This document shows positions 1 to 10,718 of a stretch of 64,000 nucleotides of DNA, in pieces (the stretch's first letter is position 1; every line of letters begins with the position of its first letter). A model generated the notes under the pieces. The model was not told the origin of the DNA. It did no database searches and saw nothing but the letters and a program-made list of their open reading frames with translations. Source of the stretch: Serripes groenlandicus (taxonomy: Eukaryota; Mollusca; Bivalvia; Cardiida; Cardiidae); assembly GCA_031761405.1 (NCBI GenBank), contig JASEVX010000034.1, forward strand, positions 912,501-976,500, in the 5' to 3' direction. The translations under genes and the position numbers were made by a program.

Positions 1-160
1 TTTAACCCTTTTCTACATACAAACACTTTCTGACGCATTTGCAGCAGACGACAATTGAAAACAATGTGTCAAAAGATGAAATTGCTCAAAACGCGCAAGT
101 TCTCCTTTTCCACAATATTTCAACTTGAATAGGTAACAACGTTTCATTTACAGACATTGT
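1..160. mobile_element. MITE copy, CCCTTTCCC family (partial)
   Basis: The sequence opens with tttaacccttttctacatac and continues with 'gcagcagacga' and 'gaaattgctc', which are hallmarks of the short element described at 11157-11386. The second end is not recognisable, so this copy is partial or decayed. Confidence 0.6.
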
Positions 161-296
161 TCACACCCTTCTGCTGTAGACACGTCAGTTGTGGACAGTA
201 TAATGGAAAGGGACAAACAGCACCTCCCTGCCAAGGACATAAACACATCCTGTAACCCAATCTCTATGTAATTTCATCTATCTGTTGTTGCCGAAT

Positions 297-440
297 TTTC
301 ACGGGGCTAAACACATGGCACCGTGTCTAGCAATGTTGGATCTTAATGCATCTGCACAATCTCATCAGTTAACTCACTTTGGCCAAGATGTGATATAGAC
401 ATTAAACCTTTCCACATACAACACATCTGTATTGAGCAAT
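297..440. repeat. Dispersed repeat, copy 1 (partner at 1496-1655)
   Basis: This stretch matches 1496-1655 at clear but imperfect identity. Shared words include 'ccgtgtctagc', 'cttaatgcatctgcac', 'cactttggcca' and 'gagcaatttctc'. Both copies run into MITE-like sequence. No coding potential was recognised. Confidence 0.6.
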
Positions 441-689
441 TTCTCCTTTTGTAAAAACAACTTTTCAAAAGTCATTTGCTGAAGAGGCTTCAGATTAATC
501 GGAAGATTGATTTCACGTCGGATTGTCAATAAGGCCGCAAGTCGCCTGATGCGGTTCATATTAGAGTAGAAATAGACTGCGTGTGCCAGACAGGGGAAAA
601 TCTGTTATAAATTATTATTATAACTGTGTCGTTTTGGTAATCGGATCAACCGTAGAAACATCTCGTAAATATAGCGAAAAGTCCGCCAT

Positions 690-1135
690 TGTCTGTTTTG
701 AATGTGAACTGTCTGATCGATAACTGAGCGTCTTCACAAGCTGATCTGAACTTGGTTGAGGATCGATGTTGTATTTGTTAGGATGAATCTTTTGAAGGTG
801 CACATATTTTGCGTATTAAACCTGTATCATCATTTGTAAAAACTGTACTTGTTTTCGTAGAAGACGCATATTTAAAGTAGATCCTTTGAAAAGGAAAAAT
901 ATGCGTTTCAGAAACATGAGAATGCAAATAATGAAATATGAACTGTCTGGATCGTAATTGTGCGTCGACACGGTATCTAAGCCTATGTTAAGCACCGAGA
1001 TGTTTTCGATGGTTGGCATTTGGGGCAATATTAAACCCTGTATCATTATAGGTATTAACTTGAGTTATTTTCGTAGAAAACGCTTATTTAAGGTAGGTCA
1101 TTGAAAAGAAAATAGTCATTTCCGAAACAGAGATA
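690..1135. repeat. Tandem duplication of about 220 bp
   Basis: Two adjacent diverged units share 'gaactgtctg', 'attaaaccctgtatcat', 'tttcgtagaa' and 'acgc(a)tatttaa', offset by about 215-225 bases. No gene is seen here. Confidence 0.5.
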
Positions 1136-1202
1136 AAGTCGTTTCTTTTTATACGGTATTCATTGTTGTTTACGTACCTTTCGTCTTACTTATCACGTAG
1201 CT

Positions 1203-1492
1203 GAGCCCCGGTAGCTCAGTCCGGTAGCGACGCGGGTTGTTAATCCAGGGGTTTGAGTTCGATACCCCAGCTCGGCCAACATTCTTTCCGACGTTTGAGA
1301 AAAAAGACACTGTGACAAGCGTCATTCGTCTTTTCACATGGCTCAACAGTCTATGTGGAAATAGCAGCCAGTTGCTGGGTGACTATGTTGTGTGTGGGTA
1401 CTGGTGTGAGAAAACTAGGAAACATATGAGTAGGTGAACTGGCCGCCGTGATACAACTGAAACAATGCTGAAAACAGCGTTTAACCCAATCA
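1203..1492 (+). mobile_element. tRNA-derived SINE
   Basis: The head has an A-box-like segment (gtagctcagtccggtagcg) and a B-box-like segment (gtttgagttcgatacccc), as in an RNA polymerase III promoter. The tail reads 'ctggccgccgtgatacaactg' and then 'gctgaaaacagcgtttaac', a tail shared with the other SINEs in this window. The head is tRNA-like but does not fold as an intact tRNA. The tail resembles the conserved 3' domain of bivalve MetaSINE-type elements; that assignment is from memory. Confidence 0.8.
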
Positions 1493-1495
1493 TTG

Positions 1496-1655
1496 TTATT
1501 AACAGTACTAAACGCACATGCGCCGTGTCTAGCGATGTGGCTCTTAATGCATCTGCACAGTCCTCACCAGAGTCTTCACTTTGGCCAAAATGTTATATAG
1601 ACATTCAACCTTTCCCAAATACATACACATCTGTAGTGAGCAATTTCTCTTTTGG
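1496..1655. repeat. Dispersed repeat, copy 2 (partner at 297-440)
   Basis: Imperfect second copy of 297-440. It runs into the assembly gap, so its far end is unknown. Confidence 0.6.
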
Positions 1656-1668
1656 TCATAAGGCCCAA

Positions 1669-1868
1669 NNNNNNNNNNNNNNNNNNNNNNNNNNNNNNNN
1701 NNNNNNNNNNNNNNNNNNNNNNNNNNNNNNNNNNNNNNNNNNNNNNNNNNNNNNNNNNNNNNNNNNNNNNNNNNNNNNNNNNNNNNNNNNNNNNNNNNNN
1801 NNNNNNNNNNNNNNNNNNNNNNNNNNNNNNNNNNNNNNNNNNNNNNNNNNNNNNNNNNNNNNNNNNNN
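1669..1868. other. Assembly gap (200 N)
   Basis: Exactly 200 N bases, a typical placeholder scaffold gap. Open frames across it are artefacts. Confidence 0.99.
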
Positions 1869-1964
1869 TGTGGAATTTCAAAAATTCTGATATTAATCCT
1901 TAATGAAAGCCCCATGTATATATTTAGTCTTATGAATGTCACGATGACTCATTTGTACAATTTT

Positions 1965-3252
1965 TAGCTCACCTGAGCTTTGCTCAAGGTGAGTTATTGT
2001 GATCGCCTTTTGTCCGGCGTCCATCGTGCGTCGTCCGTCGTGCGTCGTGCGTCGTGCGTCAACTTCTTCTTCTCAGTAACCAGTGGGTCAATTTGGATGA
2101 AACTTCACAGAAAGCATCCTCTCAATGACCTCACCAGATTTCCTTCAAATATTTGGGATCCATGCAGAATTCTGGTTTCCATGGCAACGAAATGAAAAAA
2201 ACTTCAAAATTCTTCTTCTCCCAAACTGGTTTTGCAGATTTTCAAATAATTTAGTAGAAATGTTCCTTGGATGACCCTCTATGAGATTCCTTCAAGCCAT
2301 GTTGATTGGTCAAAAAATATGGCCGCCAGGGGGGGGGGGGGGGGGGCGGGGTTATTTTTCCTTATATGGCTATAGTAAAAACTTAAAAAATCTTCTCTCC
2401 GAAAGTGTCAGGCCTATTTTCAAATAATTTTGTGGAAATGTTCCTTGGATGACCCTCTATCAGATTCCTTTAAGCCATGTTGATTGTTCGAAAAACATGG
2501 CCGCCAGGGGGGCGGGGCTATTTTGCCTTATATGGCTATAGTGAAAACTTAAAAAATCTTCTCCTCCGAAAGTGTCAGGCCGATTTTCAAATAATATTGT
2601 AGAAATGTTCCTTTAGTGACCCACTATCAGATTCCTTCAAGCCATGTTGATTGTCGAAAAACATGGCCGCCAGTGGGCAGGGCTATTTTGCCTTATAGTG
2701 AAAACTTAAAAAATCTTCTTCTCCCAAACGGGTTGGCAGATTTTCAAATAATTTTGTAGAAATGCTCCTTGGATGACCCTCTATTAGATTCCTTCAAGCC
2801 ATGTTGATTGGTCAAAAAACATGGCCGCCAGGGGGCGGGGCTATTTTGCCTTATATGGCTATAGTGAAAACTTAAAAAAGCTTCTCCTCCCAAAGTGTCA
2901 GACCGATTTTCAAATAATTTTGTAGAAATATTCCTTGTATGACCTTCTATCAGATTCCTTCAATCAAAGTTGATTGGTTGAAAAACATGGCCACAGGGGG
3001 GGGGGGGGGGGGGGGGGCTATTTTGCCTTATATGGCTATAGTGAAAAGTTAAAAATCTTCTTCTACGAAAGTGTCCGGCCGATTTTCAAATAATTTTGTA
3101 GAAATGTTCCTAGGGTGACCCTCTATCAGATTCTTTCAAGCCAAGTTAATTGGTCGGAAACTATGGCTGCCAGGGGGCGGGGCTTATATAGCTAAAGTGA
3201 AAAAAAAAAAATCAGGTGAGCGATTCCCAGGGCCATCATGGCCCTCTTGTTT
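1965..3252 (+). mobile_element. Hairpin-ended, satellite-cored element, family A
   Basis: The left end is 'agctcacctgagctttgctc' followed by 'aaggtgag', a hairpin, then 'ttattgtgatcgccttttgtcc'. The core is a run of diverged units of roughly 150-170 bp ('gattttcaaataattttgtagaaatgttcctt ... catggccgccagggggcggggctattttgccttatatggctata', quoted in pieces). The right end is 'ggtgagcgattcccagggcc' followed by 'atcatggccctcttgtt', where gggccatcatggccc is palindromic. There is no protein. The hairpin ends and tandem core fit non-autonomous Helentron-associated (HINE/pearl-like) elements; this class call is inference. Two long G runs (about 2328-2346 and 2996-3016) lie in the units. Confidence 0.7.
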
Positions 3253-3339
3253 ATTCATGATGTGTGGTAAAAAGAAATTAATGCAGCCTTCTGGCGACAT
3301 TGATACTTTGCATCAACTTTCTCTTGTAACACTGCACTT

Positions 3340-3600
3340 AAACTCGTTTCTGATTAACACACTGGACTGTCAATCCAGAGGTATGGGGTTCAAATCCCGG
3401 TCCGGATTCAGTAAAATTAAGAGGTGCTTTTAAGTGACTCCCACTCAACTAGAGGTCAAGTACTGGTACAGGAGAAATAACTTCGCATGTATTGGTGCTA
3501 TACACCGGGCACGTAAAAGAACCAAGGGGTCTTTTCGAAAAGAGCAAAGGTATCGCACCTGGACTCCCTTGTATCTAAATACAAAAACTTTGTTGTAAAT
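3340..3600 (+). mobile_element. SINE-like repeat with tRNA-like head
   Basis: The head contains 'ctggactgtcaatccagagg' and a B-box-like 'ggttcaaatcccggtcc'. The body carries 'ggtcaagtactggtacagga' and 'cgggcacgtaaaagaacc'. No terminal repeat or coding region was seen. Confidence 0.55.
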
Positions 3601-3839
3601 TGTGATTGTTTTGTAGGTGTAAGATTATCGTATTTAAATGTCTCTGCACATATATAGTAAAAAAGTTAATATACAAATGATTTTCGTAAACTCTACAGTG
3701 GACCATTTCAACTTGAACCAATACAAGAATAACGAAGCAAACTACTTTCTGTTCCAAAGTTTGAAAGATTAACTGACTGGTCCAAAAACAAGATTTGTCT
3801 ATATAGCCTTTTGAATTGCTACACTATTTTAAATGGGAG

Positions 3840-6800
3840 CTGACGTTATTGGTTTATGCTGACCCTATAATGTTCTGGTAGGGGCAGGTTACTCCAGACT
3901 ACAAATATTGTATTATGCTGACCCTATAATGTACTGGTAGGGGCAGGTTACTCCAGACTAGTTATTGGTTTATGCTGACCCTATGTACTGGTAGGGGCAG
4001 GTTACTCCAGACTAGTTATTGTTTTATATTTCGCCTCCCACGAAATTCTAGCAATTTCATTGGTTAAAGCGTGTCACGTGCAGACCCCCTATATTTCTAT
4101 AGGGGGTGAGTAAAGTAAAAAAGTCAGTTCAACGGTTGGTTTTCGTAAAGTGGCTCTGAAATGTTACCAGTTACCCAGAAAGAAACGAAATGAATTGAAA
4201 TAAATGTGTTCATGTTAAACCGGTGTATTTGTTTAAGTAAAATATCTATTCCAATTCTTTAATCAATATTGATAGATCTTTTACTCATGACGTCATACTA
4301 TGCTACCAACAAATATCAACAAGTTACAGTATAGTCAGTTTAAAGTGGTCGACAAAATAAATACATTATTGGGTTTGTTACTGACCCACTACGGAAATAT
4401 AGGGGGTCTGTTGGATGAATAGGGGGGACTCGGCTATCGCCTCGCCCCCTATGAATCCTACAGACCCCCTATATTTCCGTAGTGGGTCAGTAACAAACCC
4501 AATAACTTATAATGCTGACCCTATGTACTGGTAGGGGCAGGTTACTCCAGACTACCATAATTGGTTTATGCTGACCCTATAATGTACTGGTAGGGGCAGG
4601 TTTATCCAGACTAGTTATTGGTTTATGCTGACCCTTTAATGTACTGGTAGGTGCAGGTTACTCCTGACTAGTTATTGGTTTATGCTGACCCTATAATGTA
4701 CTAGTAGGGGCAGGTTACTCCAGACTACCATTATTGGTTTATGCTGACCCTATAATGTACTGGTAGGGGCAGGTTACTCCAGACTACCATTATTGATTTA
4801 TGCTGACCCTATAATGTACTGGTAGGGGCAGGTTAATCCACACTACCATTATTGGTTTATGCCGACACTATAATGTACAAGTAGGGGCAGGTTACTCCAG
4901 ACTACCATTATTGGTTTATGCTGACCCTATAATGTACTGGTAGGGGCAGGTTACTCCAGACTAGTTATTGGTTTATGCTGACCCTATGTACTGGTAGGGG
5001 CAGGTTACTCCAGACTACCATAATAGTTTATGCTGACCCTATAACGTACTGATAGGGCAGGTTACTCCAGACTAGTTATTGGTTTATGCTGACCCTTTAA
5101 TGTACTGGTAGGTGCAGGTTACTTCTGACTAGTTATTGGTTTATGCTGAACCTATAATGTACTGGTAGGGGCAGGTTACTCCAGACTACCGTTATTGGTT
5201 TATGCTGACCTTATAATATACTGGTAGGGGCAGGTTACTCCAGACTACCATTATTGGTTCATGCTTACCCTATAATGTACTGGTAGGTGCAGGTTACTCC
5301 ATACTAGTTATTGGTTTATGCTGACCCTATAATGTACTGGTAGGGGCGGGTTACGCCATACTAGTCATTGGTTTATGCTGACCCTATAATGTACTAGTAG
5401 GGGTAGGTTACTCCAGACTACCATTATTGGTTTATGCTGACCCTATAATGTACTGGTAGGGGCAGGTTACGCCATACTAGTCATTGGTTTATGCTGACCC
5501 TATAATGTACTGGTAGGGGCAGGTTACTCCAGACTAGTTATTGGTTTATGCTGACGCTATGTACTGGTAGGGGCTGGTTACTCCAGACTACCATAATAGT
5601 TTATGCCGACCCTTTAATGTACTGGTATGGTCAGGTTACTCCAGACTACCATAATATTTCATGCAGACCCTATAATGTACTGGTATGGTCAGGTTACTCC
5701 AGACTACCATAATAGTTTATGCCGACCCTTTAATGTACTGGTATGGTCAGGTTACTCCAGACTACCATAATAGTTTATGCCGACCCTTTAATGTACTGGT
5801 ATGGTCAGGTTACTCCAGACTACCATAATAGTTTATGCCGACCCTTTAATGTACTGGTATGGTCAGGTTACTCCAGACTACCATAATATTTCATGCAGAC
5901 CCTATGTACTAGTATGGGTAGGTTACTCCAGACTACTATAATAGTTTATGCTGACCTTATAATGTACTGGTAGGGACAGGTTACTCAGACTACCATTATT
6001 GGTTTATGCTGACCCTATAATGTACTGGTAGGGACAAGTTACTCCAGACTACCATTATTGGATTATGCTGACTCTATAATGTACTGGTAGGGGCAGGTTA
6101 CTCCAGACTAGTTATTGGTTTATGCTGACCCTATGAACTGGTAGGGGCTGGTTACTCCAGACTTCCATAATAGTTTATGCCGACCCTTTTATGTACTGGT
6201 AGGGGTTGGTTACTCCAGACTACCATAATATTTCATGCAGACCCTATGTACTAGTATGGGCAGGTTACTCCAGACTAACATAATAGTTTATGCTGACCTT
6301 ATAATGTACTGGTAGGGACAGGTTACTCCAGGCTACCATTATTGGTTTATGCTGACCATATAATGTACTGGTAGGGACAAGTTACTCCAGACTACCATTA
6401 TTGGTTTAGGCTGACCCTATAATGTACTGGTAGGGACAGGTTACTCTAGACTACCATTATTTAATTCTGCTGACCCTATAATGTACTGGTAGGGACAGGT
6501 TACTCCAGACTACCATTATTGGTTTATGCTGACCATTTAATGTACTGGTAGGAACAGGTTACTCCAGTCTACCAGTATTGGTTTATGCTGACCCTATAAA
6601 GTACTGGTAGGGACAAGTTACTCCAGACTAGCATTATTGAATTTTGCTGACCCTATAATGTACTGTTAGGGACAAGTTATTCCAGACTACCATTATTGGT
6701 TTATGCTGACCCTATAATGTACTGGTAGGGACAGGTTACTCTAGACTACCATTATTTAATTCTGCTGACCCTATACTGTACTGGTAGGGACAGGTTACTC

Positions 6801-7370
6801 CAGACTAGCATTATTGAATTCTGCTGACCCTATAATGTACTGGTAGGGGCAGGTTACTCCAGACTACCATGATTGGTTTATGCTGACCCTATAATGTACT
6901 GGTAGGGGCAGATTACTCCAGAATACAGTTACTGGTTGGTTTATGCTGACCCTATAATGTACTGGTAGGGGCAGGTTACTCCAGACTATCATTATTGGTT
7001 CATGCTGACCATATAATGTACTAGTAGGGGCAGGTTACTCCAGACTACAGTCATTGGTTTATGCTGACCCTATATTGTACTGGTAGGGGCAGGTTACTCA
7101 AGACTACAGTCATTGGTTTATGCTGACCATATAATGTACTGGTAGTTATTGGTTTATGCTGACCATATAATGTACTGGTAGGGACAGGTTACTCCAGACT
7201 ACCATCATTGAATTCTGCTGACCCTATAATGTACTGGTAGAGGCAGGTTACTCCAGACTACAGTCATTGGTTTATGCTGACCATAAAATGTACTGGTAGG
7301 GGCAGGTTACTCAAGACTACCATTATTGGTTTATGCTGACCAACTGGTAGGGGCAGGTTACTATAGACTA
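3840..7370. repeat. Minisatellite of about 60-bp units, roughly 3.5 kb
   Basis: The unit reads approximately ttattggtttatgctgaccc, tataatgtactggtaggggc, aggttactccagactacca (59-60 bp). It is repeated some 50 times with substitutions and occasional shortened units. Subtypes cluster: for example 'tggtatggtcaggtt' units at 5600-5880 and 'agggacaggtt' units at 5940-6800, so local rounds of amplification are visible. It is interrupted by an insertion near 4021-4510. It is not a CRISPR array because there are no unique spacers. Confidence 0.95.
4021..4510. mobile_element. Insertion with long inverted repeat inside the minisatellite
   Basis: Non-satellite sequence splits the array. It carries two near-perfect inverted arms of about 41 bp, 'tgggtttgttactgacccac' onward at about 4370-4412 and its reverse complement ending 'gtaacaaaccca' at about 4462-4501. 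A related 'agaccccctatatttctata' hairpin lies at 4083-4107. It looks like a foldback or MITE-type element; the target duplication is unclear. Confidence 0.6.
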
Positions 7371-7527
7371 ATTGTTACACTACTAAGGTTGGTGAAACAC
7401 CAAGAGTGCATGCGGTAGTGAGTGGGTTATCCACTTCCCCCTTTGCAGATACATTTTGACATATCTAGCTCTAGCAGACAAGTTTTGAAAGTGTTATCAG
7501 TTACTTTTCATAATATAGGCTCGTTGC

Positions 7528-7800
7528 TCAAAGGCTTTCATGTGATGAACACAGTGATTTTTCATGGTTTTGTTTTACGCCACTTTTAACAATTCTTCAG
7601 TTATATCATGCTTTTTCTGGGTAGATAACCAGTACTACTTGTTCATTTATCCTTGTCACAATGCTAACCCAACAATCTTGAGTACCAGGGAATAAAAGCC
7701 ACAGTGTCTTTATTATGACCCGGCCTGGGATCAAACATTTGACCTCCTGCACCCGAGTTGGATGCTCTACCTTTACACAACTGACAAGTTCTAATCAAAC
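7528..7800 (-). mobile_element. tRNA-derived SINE, reverse orientation
   Basis: On the minus strand a tRNA-like head (gtagagcatccaactcgggt, then a B-box-like 'tttgatcccaggccggg') is followed by a tail ending in 'gttaaaagtggcgtaaaac', the family tail. The copy is diverged. Confidence 0.6.
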
Positions 7801-8661
7801 ACAATAGTCTACGAAAACATTATTACTATGGAAAAGTTTATTAAAAATAAAGAAGAATGTAAATTATGTAAATAGAACTAAATTATTAACAAGAGGCATT
7901 AATAAATTAGACAGTGTATAACAAAAAGTTACATCGACTACAAAATGTTATCTTTAACCAACATACTAAAACTATGCAATAGTCGACTTTGAAAACATCT
8001 TCGCAAAAACTATTAAAAAGGTATATATATGAAAGTATATTCCACATTTATCTATCCATTAAAATTGTCCCTAAAATAATCAATTTTGATTTTTTTTTTG
8101 AGGAAGATGTATTTGTAGAAGTAAAATTTTGTCACAATGCTTTTCAACTTAAGTCAAGAATTATCCTTTTTTTTCAGATGTTTTCGATATATTTGCCTGG
8201 ATATTTTTTTAAAAACTGCTGTTACAGATTTGTTATGACGAGTGATAGTCAAAAGCTGTAATTTGATTGGTTGATATGGTAAGGACGATCCAGAGTGATC
8301 AATGTGTGAAAACGTATGAAATATAATATTTAAGAGCAAAATATTAATTATTTTTGAAACATGATAAGTTTTCAGTTATTTATCGCCAATTGAAACTTAT
8401 ACACCTCTTGGGAGCCTGCGTAATCTCAAGTCATGTGGCGTATTCTCGGCCTTGATAATCTATTTATAGAAACTGAAGCTGGGTGGAGATGGCCGATTAG
8501 CCTTTGGTAACCACATAGAACCTTACTGATATTCAAGTCAAATAATATGCGCATGTTCCATTTCTTAGTGTTTTCTCATATTGATGTATCTAAGCTTCTC
8601 ACAGTTTCACTGAAACGAAGACAATACATGTAGATAAGCAAGGACATGGAAGTTATAGATT

Positions 8662-8733
8662 AATCCTTTCCCACGTACAGACAACTTCCTCAGATGTGTC
8701 AAAATGCTTCTGCAAGTGGGAAAAGGTTAAAGC
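8662..8733. mobile_element. Short MITE remnant, CCCTTTCCC family
   Basis: Both ends are present in a very shortened form: 'taatcctttcccacgtacag' and 'gcaagtgggaaaaggttaaa'. The centre is missing. Confidence 0.5.
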
Positions 8734-8867
8734 CAAAAACTGTATTTGATATCATAATCAGGTCTCTGGTTGAATGAGAAAATATTGTAAATTCAGTGTA
8801 AGCACATTTCATAAAAATGATTGTCTTGCAAATTCAATGTAAAATGAATGGCGAAGCTATAACAAAA

Positions 8868-9117
8868 CAAGAGTGCTGCGATGTGAACACTTATCTGTTT
8901 GTTTCTAAGTCGAAAAACTGGCATGACTGAATAATTATTGAAGCCACAGTTATGTGACTTGGTATTGAAATGGGTTTTGTTCCTAGGAACATGTGTACCA
9001 AGTTTTATTTGAAAATGTTGAATGGTTTTTGAATTATGATTTAAGGTTAAAGTTGTGTGACAATGCAGAGGCAGGCGCTGAGGACGTCACCAAGGGTATC
9101 ACAATACCCTAACTTTA
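8868..9117 (+). mobile_element. Non-autonomous repeat, family C
   Basis: Begins 'aacaagagtgctgcgatgtg' and ends 'gacgtcaccaagggtatcac' followed by 'aatacccta'. A related copy lies at 17668-18030. It has no coding capacity and shares the 'aacaag' start seen in families A and B. Confidence 0.5.
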
Positions 9118-10080
9118 TTTCTTCAATAAACAGATTAGTAACAGAATGTAAAGTTTGAAAAGGCAGCTCAGCCTTGACCTTCAAGCTTTAACCCTTTCCA
9201 ACATACACAAATTATGCAGCAGACACCCTTTTGATGTTTTCAAAATTGTATCAAATTATTTCTATTACCGGTAAGTGTCATTACATGGTTAACTTGTTGT
9301 TTGTGGGAAATTGTTGATTTTCTCATGTAAACTATCATAATCATATAAACTAGCCATTGTGTAAAATCTGCATAACAATTCATCATAAACCTTCTCAAAA
9401 CAAAATTAAACAAACTATATGCACTATACAAATGGAGGGCTATAGAATAAATAAATGACATAAACAAATTTGTTATCAGAAGTCTATTCAGTATTCACAT
9501 ATCAAAATCCTCCAAAAAAGTTTTTTTCAAAATATCATTTTCTGAGTTAGAAGAAAGCCATAAGGATCTTGATCGTACCTGGTATGTGCAACTTCTGTTG
9601 CTTCTACAAAAGACAACTTTCGAAAACACATTGGAAAGAGGAAAAGTTGCCATTGCCAATACAATCAATTTCAATTTCTTCTTTTCTCACAATGTTTTTT
9701 TTCACACCATTAACGGTCCGATACACTGTTGAAGCGGTTATGGTGGAGTGTCCTTTGTCAAAACACGTATCCTAGCAAGTACTGGTGTGTTTACCCAGGG
9801 ATCTTCAATAACTAATATAATTGATAATTGATAATGATGTTGAAAACAGCTTTAAATACAATTCCATATCGAAAACCTTAAAAACTGTATGTCTATTACT
9901 AGTATATCAATGCGCATTACACAATTCACATTTACTAACTTTCGATATAAGGTATGAAGTAGGATGGCCACGACCTGCCCATACCAATGCACGTGGCTAA
10001 TAAAGTTATAAATTGAAAAATATATATATATATTACAATACGCCTTTATCCAGATGTTTTCAAAAAATATCAAGGAATCG
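9118..10080. other. Stretch without recognisable gene
   Basis: AT-rich sequence holding a MITE end fragment at 9187-9240 (tttaaccctttccaacatac). The open frames here are short and match nothing I recognise. Confidence 0.5.
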
Positions 10081-10083
10081 TCT

Positions 10084-10288
10084 TTTAACCCTTACCCACA
10101 TACAGACAATTTTTCACACCTTTGCAGCAGGCGACTTTTGAAATATTCATGAGTAATTTCTCCTTTTGCCAAAATGTTTTCAACTTTATTCAACTATTAT
10201 ACTTGCATTAAAAGAGCTTTTCCATATTCTTGCCATGCTGTTTTTGAAGTCATCTGCTGCAGATTGGTTGTATGAGGGAAAGGGTTAA
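10084..10288. mobile_element. MITE copy with TTAA at both ends
   Basis: Starts ttaacccttacccacataca and ends 'tgagggaaagggttaa', with internal 'gcagcaggcgact' and 'gctgcagattggttgta'. It lies 431 bases downstream of the TPR gene stop codon on that gene's strand. Confidence 0.75.
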
Positions 10289-10397
10289 AAAAGTTAAGTT
10301 CCTCTTATAGTGTGTTCCTTTAGATAACCTGTCCAGTCACAATGTCTCAGATAATGTTTGAAATCATTCATAAATGGTAAGTTGTCTGTTTCCAAGT

Positions 10398-10624
10398 CTG
10401 TTTCCCACATACGACAATTCTGCCGCAGACGACTTTGAACATGTTTTGTCAAAATACGGAAAATCTCTATAAATGAATGGATAACCTATGACTAAAAGTG
10501 GAAAACATTGTGGCAAAAGGAGAAAATGCATGTTTTGTGCAATTTTTTATTTTGGCACTATGTTTTCAAAAAGCTGTCCGCTGCTGAGCGTCAGAAAGCG
10601 TCTATATGAGGGAAAAGAGTTAAA
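10398..10624. mobile_element. MITE copy, CCCTTTCCC family
   Basis: Starts 'gtttcccacatacgacaatt' and ends 'tatatgagggaaaagagtta', with the usual central 'gtggcaaaaggagaaa' block. The ends have decayed. Confidence 0.65.
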
Positions 10625-10718
10625 GAAAAAATATGTTTATACAAGTCAACAATTTTTGTTTTAAGTTTTTCATAAGTTTAAACTTGTTCTCAATTGGTGT
10701 AAGTTACGTATTGTGTAT

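Noticed and set aside
1465..1942. Open frames spanning the N run
   Set aside because: The residues are undetermined (X); the frames exist only because N has no stop codons.
3840..7370. CRISPR-like array of regular repeats
   Set aside because: There are no distinct spacers, the whole 60-bp unit repeats, and the genome is eukaryotic.
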